A stretch of DNA of 64,000 bases from Pseudooceanicola antarcticus (GCF_900215355.1 NZ_OBEA01000002.1:434001-498000); one strand, 5' to 3'. Numbered from the stretch's first letter, positions 8,168 to 16,792 are shown. Translations and numbers: made by a program. Notes: generated by a model not told the origin, from the letters alone.

Positions 8168-9406
8168 GTGACCCGCATCCGCTCTTTCCTGCCCCTCCAA
8201 GGCGCCGCGACGCTGGCCCTCGCCCTGGCCGCCTGCAGCGCGCCGCCTGCGGCCCGCAACATAGAGCCGGTGGCCGAGGGCGCTGCCTTCCAGGCGCAGT
8301 ATCGCGCCTTCGAGGAGGCCTCGCGCGGCGAGACGGTGGTGCTGCGCGCTCCGGCGATGAATGCCGCGCGCTGCCTGCCGCCGGCGGGCGACCTGGGCGG
8401 TGTCGGGGGCAAGGGTGGCGCGGCCACTCCCGTGGCCTTGCAGGGCGAGCTGCTGAGCCGGGGCGACCTGGTCCAGGTGCAGCTGCCCCAGGACGAGACC
8501 TTCACCGGCGAATACGTGATCTCGCGCGATGGGACGCTGAAGCTGCCCTATCTGCCGCCGATCATGGCGCAGGGCCGCAGCGTCCAGCAGGTCTCGCGCG
8601 AGATCCGCGCGGCGCTGACCGATGGCGCCTTCTACGCCGCCGAGCCGCAGCTGTCGCTGCTGGTGATGGACCTGGCCCCGGTGCGCGTCGCCGTGCGCGG
8701 GGCCGTCTTCGAGGCCCATGCGCTGGATATCGGCGGTGTGCCCGGTGATGCGGTGGACAGCCGCCGCCAGGCCGCCCTTGGGGCCTCGACCGAGGGGCGC
8801 AACCTCTCGGTGGCGCTGCGCAGCGCGGGCGGGGTGCGCCCCGATGCGGATCTCTCGGCGGTGCGGCTGACCCGTGGCGGGGTGAACTACACCCTCGACC
8901 TGCGTGGCGTGATCGAGGGCCGTGCGGCGCCGGACGTGATGCTGGTCACCGGAGACGAGATCTTCGTGCCCTCGCGCGGCTGCTTCCAGGATGACCTGAT
9001 GCGCCCCAGCCCGATTTCTCCGCCGGGGATCTCTCTTTACCTGTCGAACCTGACCCAGCCGGCCAGCAACAACGCCAGCTCTGCCATCGGCCAGACCGTG
9101 CGCGAACTGCCCTACGGCGCGCGCTACATGCAGGCGGTGGTGAATGCCAATTGCGTCGGCGGGGCGCGGGCCTCGAGCGCGGCCCGCTCGGCGGCGCTCT
9201 TTACCCGCAACCCGATCAGCGGCGTCTCGGCGGTGATCGAACGCCCGGTGGAAAAGATGCGCCAGCGCGCCGACCGGGATGACTACGATCCCTACCTGCT
9301 GCCGGGTGACGCCATCGCCTGCTACGACAGCTCGGTGACCAACCTGACGGAGGTGGGCCGGGTGCTGGGTGTGCTGGGGGCCGTGGCGGTGCTGGGACGC
9401 GACTGA
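8168..9406 (+). CDS. Wza-like outer-membrane polysaccharide export lipoprotein (OPX family)
   Basis: I chose the GTG at 8168 because the product then begins with a lipoprotein signal (MTRIRSFLPLQGAATLALAL, lipobox LAAC). An in-frame TTG at 8099 would add 23 residues without a leader. The 412-residue protein has a poly-export domain (VQVQLPQDETFTGEYVISRD, about residues 95-190), SLBB-like segments (VALRSAGGVRPDADL) and a hydrophobic C-terminal helix (VGRVLGVLGAVAVLG), like the Wza segment that spans the outer membrane. It should form the EPS exit channel. It stands alone as a plus-strand gene, convergent with the kinase gene. Confidence 0.88.
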   Translation: MTRIRSFLPLQGAATLALALAACSAPPAARNIEPVAEGAAFQAQYRAFEEASRGETVVLRAPAMNAARCLPPAGDLGGVGGKGGAATPVALQGELLSRGDLVQVQLPQDETFTGEYVISRDGTLKLPYLPPIMAQGRSVQQVSREIRAALTDGAFYAAEPQLSLLVMDLAPVRVAVRGAVFEAHALDIGGVPGDAVDSRRQAALGASTEGRNLSVALRSAGGVRPDADLSAVRLTRGGVNYTLDLRGVIEGRAAPDVMLVTGDEIFVPSRGCFQDDLMRPSPISPPGISLYLSNLTQPASNNASSAIGQTVRELPYGARYMQAVVNANCVGGARASSAARSAALFTRNPISGVSAVIERPVEKMRQRADRDDYDPYLLPGDAIACYDSSVTNLTEVGRVLGVLGAVAVLGRD

Positions 9407-9525
9407 GGCAGCGGGCCTCGGCGCGCGCCTTGTCTTGCCGGACGCAGGACGCCCTCAAGATCCATGATCCGCCCCCGGCGGCTGCGCGCCGTCCCAGGTC
9501 GTCCGAGGTTTCTGACGGCCTTGGC

Positions 9526-12123
9526 TCAGGCGGCGGTCAGGCGCTTGTCGATGACCTTGAGCTGCTCGAGGCTGTCGCGCCACAGGGGCTCCAGCGCAGA
9601 GAGTTCCGCCTGCTCGACCTCCTGGTTGCGCTTCGTCTTGGTCTCGATCTCGGCGAGGGCCTGGCGCAGGGCGGTCAGGCCGAAGGTGCCGCAGGTGCCA
9701 GCGGTGGCATGGGCCAGGCGGGCGATCTCGGAGCGGTTGCCGGGGCCCGAGACGAGGGCGGCGATGCAGCCGTCGGTCTCGGCGATGAAGCGATCCAGCA
9801 GCTTGCGGCCGGTGGCGGCGCCGGTGCCGCTGAGCAGGGATTCGATCTGGCTGCGGTCGATCAGGGTGACCGGGCTGTGCGGCGCATCGGTCTGCGGATC
9901 GGGCGACGAGAGCCGCCCGTTGGCCACGTCGTCGAGGCAGCGGGCCAGCACGTTGCGGTCGATGGGCTTGGGCAGCACGTGGGACATGCCGACGGAGCGG
10001 AACCGCTCGACCTCTTCGGGCAGCGCATGGGCGGTCAGGGCGATGATCGGCACCTCGGCGGAGGCACCATTGCCCGAGCGGATGCGGCAGGCGGCTTCGG
10101 CGCCGTCCATGACCGGCATCGAGATATCCATCAGGATCACGTCGAAGCGCTGCGCCATGGCCCATTCCACGCCGGCCTGACCGTCGACGGCCTCGGTCAC
10201 CTGGTGGCCTTCGCTTTCCAGCATCTCGCGGGCAATGAAGCGGTTGATCTCGTTGTCCTCGACCAGCAGCACTTCCATCGGGGTGATGGCGTTCTGCGGA
10301 CGGTCGCCCGAGGTGTCGTCTTCGACGTCCAGCGCATTGGCCGGGGTCACGGGCAGGCGGACCCAGAACAGGCTGCCTTCGCCGGGTTCGCTCTCGGCAC
10401 CGACTTCACCATCCAGCAGCTCGACCAGGCGGCGGACGATGCCAAGGCCAAGGCCGGTGCCGCCAGCCTGGCGCGCATAGGAGGAATCCAGCGTCTCGAA
10501 ATCGTTGAAGATGCGCTGCAGGTCGCCTTCGGCGATGCCGATACCGCTGTCGATGACGCGGAATTCGATCTGGTTGTGCTCGGGGCCGAGCATCTCGACC
10601 TCGATCTCGATGCCGCCGCCGCGGGTGAACTTGGCGGCATTGCTGACCAGGTTGAGAAGGATCTGGCGGATCTTGCGGCTGTCGCCCAGCAGGCGGTCTT
10701 CCGAGGCGCCGATCCAGGACCAGTTCAGGTCGTTGCCATGGGTGCTGGCCAGCGTGGCGGTGGATTCGACCACCCCATCCATCATGCGCGAGATCGAGAA
10801 GGGGCGGGACTCGGTGGTCATCTTGCCCGCTTCGAACTTCGCCAGGTCCAGAACGTCGTTCACCAGGCCCAACAGGTGCTGGCCGGAGCCCTGCATCAGG
10901 TCCAGCAGCTCGCCCTGGGCCTCGTTCAGACCGTGGTCGCGCAGCAGCTGCATGGAGCCCAGCAGGCCGTTCAGCGGGGTGCGCATCTCGTGGCTCATCA
11001 CCGCGAGGAATTCCGACTTGGCCCGTTCGCCCGCAAGCGCGCGGTCGCGGGACTGGGTGATCATCTCTTCCTGCGCCTTGCGCAGCGAGATGTCGCGGAC
11101 GAAGAAGACGTAGAGATGCTTGTCGTCGGCGGCCTGGTCGAAAGAGATTTCCGCCGGGAAGCGGCGTCCGAAGCGATCGACGGCGATGATCTCGTGGGGG
11201 TGCAGCACCTGGTCGCCGCGCTGGCGCGAGCGGATCACGGTCTGCACCACGCTCTGCAGCTCGGCGGCCTGCTCGTCGCTGAGAAGGATCTCGCTGACAC
11301 GGCGCCCGATGGCCTCGTCGCGGCGATAGCCGAAGACGCGCTCGGCGGCGGAGTTGTAGTCGCGGATCATCCCCATGTCGTCGGTCACGACGATGGCGTC
11401 GATCGAGGTCTCGACGATGGTGTGCATCCGCTTGGCGCGGCCCTCTGCCTGCTCTGCATGTTCGCGGGCTTCGCGGGCCAGGCGGGTCAGCACCAGGGCG
11501 ATCAGCGACAGGCCGGCGATAAAGGCAAAGAGCACCGCCGCCACCATCGACAGCTTGCGGATCAGGCTGTCTTCGCGCTCGTCGCCGACGCGCACGAAGG
11601 TTTCGAGCGCGGCCAGCGAGAACTCACGCACCAGCGGGCTGGTTTCCTGCGCATCGGCGACCAGGGTGCCGATATCGGCGGCAAGCGCCTCGTCGTCGCT
11701 GTCGATCAGCGGCACCGAGCGCTGCAGGAAGTCCTCGACCGCGCGGCGCGGTGCCTCGAAGGCCTCGACACCGATCAGCGCCTGGAACGGATCGGCGTGG
11801 TCGATGGTATACATGCGGCTGTAGAAGACGTCGAAGCGGGTCCGGGTCTCGTCCAGCGCGGTCGAAAGCGCCTCGGGGGAGGTCGTCTCTCGAACCTCGT
11901 TCAGCGCCTTGTAGGCGGCGATGCGGAAGTGCAGGAAATCGACATCGGTCTGCGACAGGCTCCATTGCAGGCTGTCCGACTTCGACGCCGAGAGTTTCTC
12001 GATCTCGTTCAGAATCCCCCAGGCCATGCCTGCCATGAGAGCGACGCAGAGCCCTAACGTGGTAATGGCCGCTACTGGTTGTTGCCAGAAAGCGGGCCTG
12101 TAGGGTTTCTGTTCAAGGGTCAT
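9526..12123 (-). CDS. Membrane hybrid histidine kinase (sensor-PAS-HisKA-HATPase-REC-HPt)
   Basis: The 865-residue kinase has TM1 at about 18-38, a periplasmic region at about 40-188, TM2 at about 191-213, a PAS domain at about 232-345, a HisKA helix with phospho-His378 (SHEMRTPLNG), an ATPase domain (N box NLVSNAAKF, G2 GGTGLGLGI), a receiver with Asp666 (ILMDISMP), and a C-terminal HPt with His805 (RLAHATAGTCGTFG). This is a full His-Asp-His arrangement that needs an outside response regulator. The LuxR-type regulator at 14486 is the obvious candidate. The gene starts 29 bp after the PruR-like periplasmic gene, so the two are almost surely co-transcribed; the periplasmic protein is the likely ligand-sensing partner. 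The EPS setting suggests control of EPS synthesis. Confidence 0.92.
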   Translation of the reverse strand: MTLEQKPYRPAFWQQPVAAITTLGLCVALMAGMAWGILNEIEKLSASKSDSLQWSLSQTDVDFLHFRIAAYKALNEVRETTSPEALSTALDETRTRFDVFYSRMYTIDHADPFQALIGVEAFEAPRRAVEDFLQRSVPLIDSDDEALAADIGTLVADAQETSPLVREFSLAALETFVRVGDEREDSLIRKLSMVAAVLFAFIAGLSLIALVLTRLAREAREHAEQAEGRAKRMHTIVETSIDAIVVTDDMGMIRDYNSAAERVFGYRRDEAIGRRVSEILLSDEQAAELQSVVQTVIRSRQRGDQVLHPHEIIAVDRFGRRFPAEISFDQAADDKHLYVFFVRDISLRKAQEEMITQSRDRALAGERAKSEFLAVMSHEMRTPLNGLLGSMQLLRDHGLNEAQGELLDLMQGSGQHLLGLVNDVLDLAKFEAGKMTTESRPFSISRMMDGVVESTATLASTHGNDLNWSWIGASEDRLLGDSRKIRQILLNLVSNAAKFTRGGGIEIEVEMLGPEHNQIEFRVIDSGIGIAEGDLQRIFNDFETLDSSYARQAGGTGLGLGIVRRLVELLDGEVGAESEPGEGSLFWVRLPVTPANALDVEDDTSGDRPQNAITPMEVLLVEDNEINRFIAREMLESEGHQVTEAVDGQAGVEWAMAQRFDVILMDISMPVMDGAEAACRIRSGNGASAEVPIIALTAHALPEEVERFRSVGMSHVLPKPIDRNVLARCLDDVANGRLSSPDPQTDAPHSPVTLIDRSQIESLLSGTGAATGRKLLDRFIAETDGCIAALVSGPGNRSEIARLAHATAGTCGTFGLTALRQALAEIETKTKRNQEVEQAELSALEPLWRDSLEQLKVIDKRLTAA

Positions 12124-12152
12124 CCGTTGTCCTTCTGCGGCTCTCCCGCCGG

Positions 12153-12641
12153 TCAGTCGATGACCTTCAGGCGGTCGAGCTGCCAGATGCTGCGCGAATA
12201 AACTACATCACTACGGTACGCAGCGCCCGAATCGAAGGGATAAATGACCCAGAGAGGCCCCTTTGCCCTTACGGACATCGGTTTGCCGTGGTTCTTGTAG
12301 GCGATGATCGGAAATTCCTCGTCCCAACCGTCGGCCGGAATCTGCACCGCGTAGTCGTTGATCGCGGTCGCATCGACCGCGCTGGCCTCGGGGGCGATAT
12401 CCGCGATCAGGCTGGCCAGCGGCACGCCGGTGAAGTCCTGCATGCCCTCGGTCCAGTTGGTCGTGGTCTCGACCTGGGTCGATGGCATGGCTTCGAGATC
12501 GGCAAGGGTGAACTCTGCCAGAACCTCGTCTTCCTCGTTCAGCACGGTCAGAAGCACCTTGTCGTCTGCCTGCACGGCGACGGTTCCGGCGAGAAGGGTC
12601 AGGGCCGCAAGGAGGGGGGTGATGCGAGAGCGGATGGTCAT
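12153..12641 (-). CDS. PruR-like periplasmic SUOX-fold protein, probable pterin-binding sensor subunit
   Basis: I chose the ATG at 12641 because it gives a clean Sec signal (MTIRSRITPLLAALTLLAG, cleavage near AVQA-DD); an ATG at 12677 would add 12 residues before it. The 162-residue product matches small proteins annotated as molybdopterin-dependent oxidoreductases: FTLADLEAMP, WTEGMQDFTGVPL, and the tail KGPLWVIYPFD then SIWQLDRLKV. It has no cysteine at all, so the molybdenum-ligating Cys of true sulfite oxidases is missing and it is unlikely to be an enzyme. In Agrobacterium the related PruR binds pterins and controls a partner signalling protein. Here the gene directly precedes a membrane kinase gene, so a ligand-binding partner role is inferred. 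Confidence 0.78.
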   Translation of the reverse strand: MTIRSRITPLLAALTLLAGTVAVQADDKVLLTVLNEEDEVLAEFTLADLEAMPSTQVETTTNWTEGMQDFTGVPLASLIADIAPEASAVDATAINDYAVQIPADGWDEEFPIIAYKNHGKPMSVRAKGPLWVIYPFDSGAAYRSDVVYSRSIWQLDRLKVID

Positions 12642-12715
12642 GGAGCGATTCCCTAATTTTTCGTTCAAGTCTCGCATGTTTCCGAGTATTTTTCTTGGCG
12701 CATTGGAAGACCCGA

Positions 12716-12733
12716 CCTATCCGAAAGGATAGG
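12716..12733. promoter_or_regulatory. EPS box B: perfect CCTATCC-N4-GGATAGG dyad
   Basis: A perfect 7-4-7 inverted repeat (spacer GAAA) lies 74 bp upstream of the PruR-like gene start, so it is placed to control the sensor/kinase operon. It is the best copy of the motif shared by four EPS intergenic regions. A smaller palindrome CACGT-TT-ACGTG lies beside it at 12739-12750. Confidence 0.75.
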
Positions 12734-12780
12734 TTGTTCACGTTTACGTGGGGAGGAGGCTACCTATTTCGACCCCTGGG

Positions 12781-14172
12781 TCAATAGGCTCCCCGTCCTC
12801 CGATGACGGCCCGTGCCGTCAGCGCCAGCAGGAGGGTATCCAGCAGCAGCGAGCGGGAACGGATGTAGGCGAGATCCATGTCGATCATCTTGTCGAAGCC
12901 GATTTCAGCGCGTCCCGAGACCTGCCAGAGGCCGGTCAGGCCGGGTTTCACCTCGAGGCGGCCCATGGCGCGCTCGGGGTAGGCCGCCACCTCTTCGGGC
13001 AGGGCGGGGCGGGGGCCGACGATCGACATGTCGCCCTTCAGCACGTTCAGGATCTGGGCCAGCTCGTCGATCGAGAGGCGGCGCAGGATGCGGCCCACCC
13101 GCGTGATGCGGGGGTCGTTGCGGGACTTGAAGCAGATGCCCTCTCGGTCCGAGGTCGCAAGCAGCGCGGCGCGGCGGGCCTCGGCGTCGGGATACATCGA
13201 GCGGAACTTGAGCATGGTGAAAGGGGTGCCGTCCTTGCCGACGCGGGTCTGACGGAAGAGCACCGGGCCGCCGCTTTCCAGCCGGATCGCCAGGGCGGTG
13301 AGCAGCAGGATCGGTGCCAGAATAATGAGCGCCGCGGCAGAGACCGTGACATCAAAGACACGGCGCGCGGTGTCTCCGGCGGGGCGTTGCGCCCGTGCAT
13401 CGAGGTAGGCGCGGCCGAGGAAGGCGAAATTGCCGATCAGGTAGCGGCGGGCCATGCGGCGGGGCTCCATGGCCAGGCGCCAGGCCCATTCGGCGCGCGC
13501 CTTGCGCACGATTGCCGGGGCGCGCTTGACGCGACCGGCCAGGAAATCGAGGAGCGCGCCGACGCCCATGGTGATGCGCGGCGACAGCCGGGCCTCGTGC
13601 TTGGCCAGCCAGTTGTCCTGGAAGGGCACGCCAAGGGCAACCAGCAGGATATCGGCCCCCGATGCGTTCACTGCAGCGACCGCGGCGTTCTCGTCGGTCA
13701 TGCCGTCGTAGCCGTCACGGGTGCCGGCGATCTTCAGTCCGGGGATGTCGCGGCCCAGGCGCTCGGCGGCCTCGGCGGCAACACCGGGCTGGCCGCCCAG
13801 CAGGAAGACGGACAGGCCGCGCCGTGCCGCTGCCTGCAGCAGGCGGGGGGTGAAATCGGTGCCGTTGAGGTTCTCGGTCAGGCTCTGGCCGCTCATCCGG
13901 GCGGCCATCTCGACGCCGATCCCGTCGGGCAGGATCATGCCGGCGGTGACCAGTGCATCGCGGTAGGTCGGATTGCGCGCGGCGATATTGCCGCAATGGG
14001 CATTGAGGAAGGCAAGCCGGGTGCGGCGACCGGGCTGAAGCAGGCGGGTGATCACCGCATCGGTGGTGGCGTCTACGATATCGAGACCGAACAGACGGAT
14101 GCGCGACAGGGCCTTGGGAGCCGGTGCGGGGCGGACATCGTGCAGTCGGGCGAGCTGGGCAGTGGCGTTCAT
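12781..14172 (-). CDS. Fusion of WecG/TagA/CpsF glycosyltransferase (GT26) with an initiating sugar-phosphate transferase
   Basis: I chose ATG 14172 (MNATAQLAR); ATG 14181 is an alternative. The 463-residue product has two enzymes. Residues about 20-245 are GT26: LNAHCGN, LPDGIGV with the conserved Asp, GVPFQDNWL, and EPRRMARRYLIG. Residues about 270-463 are a monotopic phosphoglycosyltransferase: a hydrophobic hairpin (AALIILAPILLLTALAI), SGGPVLFRQTRVGKDG, KFRSMYPDAE, the catalytic DE pair in LSIDELAQILNVLKGDMS, VGPRP and KPGLTGLWQVSGR. The second domain should load the first sugar phosphate onto undecaprenyl phosphate and the first should add the next sugar, so one chain could do steps one and two. 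It is transcribed away from the response regulator gene. Confidence 0.92.
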   Translation of the reverse strand: MNATAQLARLHDVRPAPAPKALSRIRLFGLDIVDATTDAVITRLLQPGRRTRLAFLNAHCGNIAARNPTYRDALVTAGMILPDGIGVEMAARMSGQSLTENLNGTDFTPRLLQAAARRGLSVFLLGGQPGVAAEAAERLGRDIPGLKIAGTRDGYDGMTDENAAVAAVNASGADILLVALGVPFQDNWLAKHEARLSPRITMGVGALLDFLAGRVKRAPAIVRKARAEWAWRLAMEPRRMARRYLIGNFAFLGRAYLDARAQRPAGDTARRVFDVTVSAAALIILAPILLLTALAIRLESGGPVLFRQTRVGKDGTPFTMLKFRSMYPDAEARRAALLATSDREGICFKSRNDPRITRVGRILRRLSIDELAQILNVLKGDMSIVGPRPALPEEVAAYPERAMGRLEVKPGLTGLWQVSGRAEIGFDKMIDMDLAYIRSRSLLLDTLLLALTARAVIGGRGAY

Positions 14173-14485
14173 GGTGAGCATCCGAAGTTGCGTTGAAGTT
14201 GCATTCAGATGGATGACGCTGCGGCATGAACTCCAGCGCGCGGCGGGTGAGGTTGCGGGGACATTAGCCGAGCACTGCGCCTGCACGGGGGGTCTGGACA
14301 CCCCAGGCGGGAATGACCCTTGATCCGGGGGAGTCAGGCAACTATCCCTAAGAATAGGATACCACTCCGAGGGGTCTCCCCGATTTGGTCACATTCTTGG
14401 TGTCGGGTTAACCAGTGGCTAACGTCTTGATTCGGAATGGCGGGATTTACGATTGATTACGGCAACACCCAGTCAGGAAGCTTCG
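14173..14485. other. Divergent intergenic region of the fusion transferase and response regulator genes
   Basis: These 313 bp separate two divergent genes and contain EPS box C, plus a T-rich stretch around 14384-14400. I see no small gene or convincing -35/-10 pair in it. Confidence 0.6.
14341..14358. promoter_or_regulatory. EPS box C: ACTATCC-N4-GAATAGG dyad
   Basis: The 7-4-7 dyad has one mismatch in each arm relative to CCTATCC-N4-GGATAGG. It lies 127 bp upstream of the response regulator start (14486) and 168 bp upstream of the divergent fusion gene start (14172). If functional it would allow autoregulation of the regulator. Confidence 0.55.
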
Positions 14486-15124
14486 GTGCGAAAGATGTCT
14501 CAGGGCGGTATGCGGGTCCTCATCGCGGATGATCACGATCTGCTCAGGGATACCCTGCAAGCATTTCTCAACGCCGAGGGCGGTTTCGAGACCGTGACCG
14601 TGGCCTCTTATGACGAGGCCGTGGAGCGGGTCGAGAACGACGAGAGCTATGATCTCGTGCTTCTGGACTACTCCATGCCCGGCATGTCCGGCATCGAGGG
14701 GTTGCAACGTATGATGGAACAGACCGGCCACAGCCGCGTCGCCATCATCTCTGGCACCGCCAGCCGCGAGATCGCCGAAGAGGCCCTGGCCATGGGCGCC
14801 GCAGGCTTCCTGCCCAAGACGCTTTCCGCCAAGTCGCTGATCAACGCGGTCCGCTTCATGGCGATGGGAGAGCAATATGCGCCGCTAGAGTTCATGCGCG
14901 CGCCCACCGAGGAAGAGAGCAACCCGCTGGCCGACAAGCTGTCTCATCGCGAGCTGCAGGTGCTTGAGGGCCTGACCCAGGGCAAATCCAACAAGGAGAT
15001 TGCCCGCGACCTCGATATCCGCGAGCCGACGGTGAAGCTGCACGTGAAGACGCTCTATCGCAAGATCGGCGCGTCGAACCGCACCCAGGCGGCCATCATC
15101 GCCAAGGAGGCGGGGCTCTTCTAG
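14486..15124 (+). CDS. LuxR/NarL-family response regulator of the EPS locus
   Basis: I chose GTG 14486 because AGGAAG lies 5 bp upstream; the frame can be extended to a TTG at 14453 without a ribosome site, and ATG 14495 is also possible. The 212-residue protein has a receiver domain (LIADDHDLL acidic pocket, phospho-acceptor Asp61 in LVLLDYSMPG, Lys in FLPKTLS) and a C-terminal LuxR HTH (LSHRELQVLEGLTQGKSNKEIA then VKLHVKTLYRKIG). It lies alone between box C and box D. As the only DNA-binding response regulator in the EPS locus it is the best candidate partner of the HPt-bearing kinase and the best candidate to bind the four boxes. Confidence 0.93.
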   Translation: MRKMSQGGMRVLIADDHDLLRDTLQAFLNAEGGFETVTVASYDEAVERVENDESYDLVLLDYSMPGMSGIEGLQRMMEQTGHSRVAIISGTASREIAEEALAMGAAGFLPKTLSAKSLINAVRFMAMGEQYAPLEFMRAPTEEESNPLADKLSHRELQVLEGLTQGKSNKEIARDLDIREPTVKLHVKTLYRKIGASNRTQAAIIAKEAGLF

Positions 15125-15154
15125 GCCCTCCCGCCAGCCCCGTTGCCGGGAAGC

Positions 15155-15172
15155 CCTATCCTTGGGGATAGT
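15155..15172. promoter_or_regulatory. EPS box D: CCTATCC-N4-GGATAGT dyad
   Basis: The 7-4-7 dyad (spacer TTGG) has one mismatch at its outer end. It lies 90 bp upstream of the chain-length gene start (15263) and 30 bp after the response regulator stop, so it is placed to control the chain-length/polymerase operon. Confidence 0.7.
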
Positions 15173-15262
15173 TAACATGGGCTTTCGCGCGTCCCCGCAA
15201 CCCTTGGGCGTCCCCCTGCAATCCAGTGATGTCAGGTAGAACCTGGGGCAAGGAGATCAGCC

Positions 15263-16792
15263 ATGCCCCATGCCTCGAATGACGATCTGACGCCTCGCAC
15301 CAAAACTGTCCGGCCTGCGCCCGAGGGTGGGCGCCGGCTTGTGCCGCGTCTCATTCGCAAGCCGCTGGGGGCGCTTACCGCCATGCGCCTGCTGCGTGGC
15401 GGGCGTATTGCCGATGCCGGGCGCTTGCCGCGCTACCTGGCGCTGCTGGCCCTGGGCGGCGTCGCCATCTGGGCGCCGATCCTGAGCTATCTCGACCGCG
15501 CGCCGTTGCGCTACACCTCCAGCATGTCGCTGATCCTGCCCGGCTCCGGTGCCTCGGCCTCGGTCAACCTGGCGCAGATCGGCCAGGCCTCCTCGTCCTC
15601 CAATTCGCCCTTCAATGGCGGTTCGGTCAGCCCGACCGAGACCTACAAGCGCCTGCTGGCTGCCGAGCGCATCGTCGCCGGGGCGGCGGGGGCGCTGGAC
15701 ATGCCGTTGCGCGATTTCGGACAGCCGCGGGTCGAGCTGGTCGACCAGACCGGGCTGATCCATATCGCGGTGACCGGCAATTCGCCCGAGGATGCCCGCG
15801 CCCGAGGTACCGCCCTGCTGGACAACTTCTTCCAGGAGATCGACCGTCTGCGCTCGGACGAGATCGCCACCCGAGAGCTGCGCGCCGGCTCCGCGATCGA
15901 GGAATACCGTGCCTCGGTCATGGCCACCCGCGACGAGATCACCCGCCTGCAGACCGAAACCGGCCTGCTGTCGCCGGACCAGTACAACACCCTGGTGGCG
16001 GAAACCGACACCCTGGCACAGCGTGTGCAGGATCTTGAGGCCAAGCTGCAGGAGAGCTCTCGCGCGGTGGATGCGCTGGCGGGGTCCCTGGGCACCAGCC
16101 CGCGTCTTGCGGCGGCAGCCCTGCGGCTGCATGCGGATACCGAGTTTGCCGCGCTGAACGACGAGGTGTCCCAGCGCGCAACCGAGTTGTCGCAGGCCCG
16201 TGCCCGCTATGGCGCCTCGCATCCCACCTTGCAGAACGCGGCGGCGGGGCATCGTTCGGCCCATGCCGAGGCTCTTGGCCGTGCCATTCGCCTGACTGGC
16301 CTCTCCGAGGCCGAGATCGAGGCGCTGGACTTCTCGCACGTCGGCTCTCGCACCAGCCTGCTGAGCGAGCTGGTCACCCTCGACAGCGCGCGCGCCGGGC
16401 TCGAGGCCGAATACCGGAGCGTCGCCAGCCAGCTGGCCGTGGCCGAAGCGCGCCGGACCTCGCTGATCGAGCCGGCCGCGCGGCTGGAGGATCTGCAGCG
16501 TGATTTCTCTGTGGCCGAGGCGGTCTTTGCCTCTGCCATGGCGCGCAGCCAGACCGGCAAGGCCGATCTCTATGCCTCCTACCCGCTGGTGCAGGTGCTG
16601 GAAGATCCCTCGCTGCCCTTCGAGCCCTCCTCGCCGCGCCGCATGCTGGCGCTGGCCGCCGGTGTCGCCGCCTCGCTGATGTTCTTCATCGGCCTGACCC
16701 TTGCCTGGATGCGCCGCCCGATGATCGACCGGCTGATCGACAGCGGCAAGAACCGCTATGGCGAGCCCGGCCTGATCGTGGCGGCGGAATGA
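15263..16792 (+). CDS. Polysaccharide co-polymerase / chain-length determinant (Wzz/GumC-like, no kinase domain)
   Basis: The 509-residue protein starts at ATG 15263 with AAGGAG upstream. It has a basic cytoplasmic N-terminus, TM1 at about 57-75 (LALLALGGVAIWAPIL), a long periplasmic part with a coiled-coil (Q/E/A-rich helices, about 220-430), and TM2 near the C-terminus (MLALAAGVAASLMFFIGLTL), followed by a short cytoplasmic tail. This is the polysaccharide co-polymerase layout, but the usual fused tyrosine kinase is absent and no separate kinase is seen. A Ser/Asn-rich stretch near residue 113 (SSSSNSPFNGG) sits in the first periplasmic domain. It probably sets EPS chain length with the polymerase gene, which it overlaps by 4 bp. 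Confidence 0.85.
   Translation: MPHASNDDLTPRTKTVRPAPEGGRRLVPRLIRKPLGALTAMRLLRGGRIADAGRLPRYLALLALGGVAIWAPILSYLDRAPLRYTSSMSLILPGSGASASVNLAQIGQASSSSNSPFNGGSVSPTETYKRLLAAERIVAGAAGALDMPLRDFGQPRVELVDQTGLIHIAVTGNSPEDARARGTALLDNFFQEIDRLRSDEIATRELRAGSAIEEYRASVMATRDEITRLQTETGLLSPDQYNTLVAETDTLAQRVQDLEAKLQESSRAVDALAGSLGTSPRLAAAALRLHADTEFAALNDEVSQRATELSQARARYGASHPTLQNAAAGHRSAHAEALGRAIRLTGLSEAEIEALDFSHVGSRTSLLSELVTLDSARAGLEAEYRSVASQLAVAEARRTSLIEPAARLEDLQRDFSVAEAVFASAMARSQTGKADLYASYPLVQVLEDPSLPFEPSSPRRMLALAAGVAASLMFFIGLTLAWMRRPMIDRLIDSGKNRYGEPGLIVAAE

Noticed and set aside
9430-12057. Long open frame on the plus strand opposite the hybrid kinase
   Set aside because: It is antisense to a clear kinase with all domains, has biased Gly/Ala/Asp/His composition and no family motif. 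It is an effect of high GC.
12743-12786. Hairpin CCTATT...AATAGG over the end of the fusion transferase gene
   Set aside because: The stem is only 6 bp plus a few inner pairs and has no T run; it might be a terminator but the support is weak.
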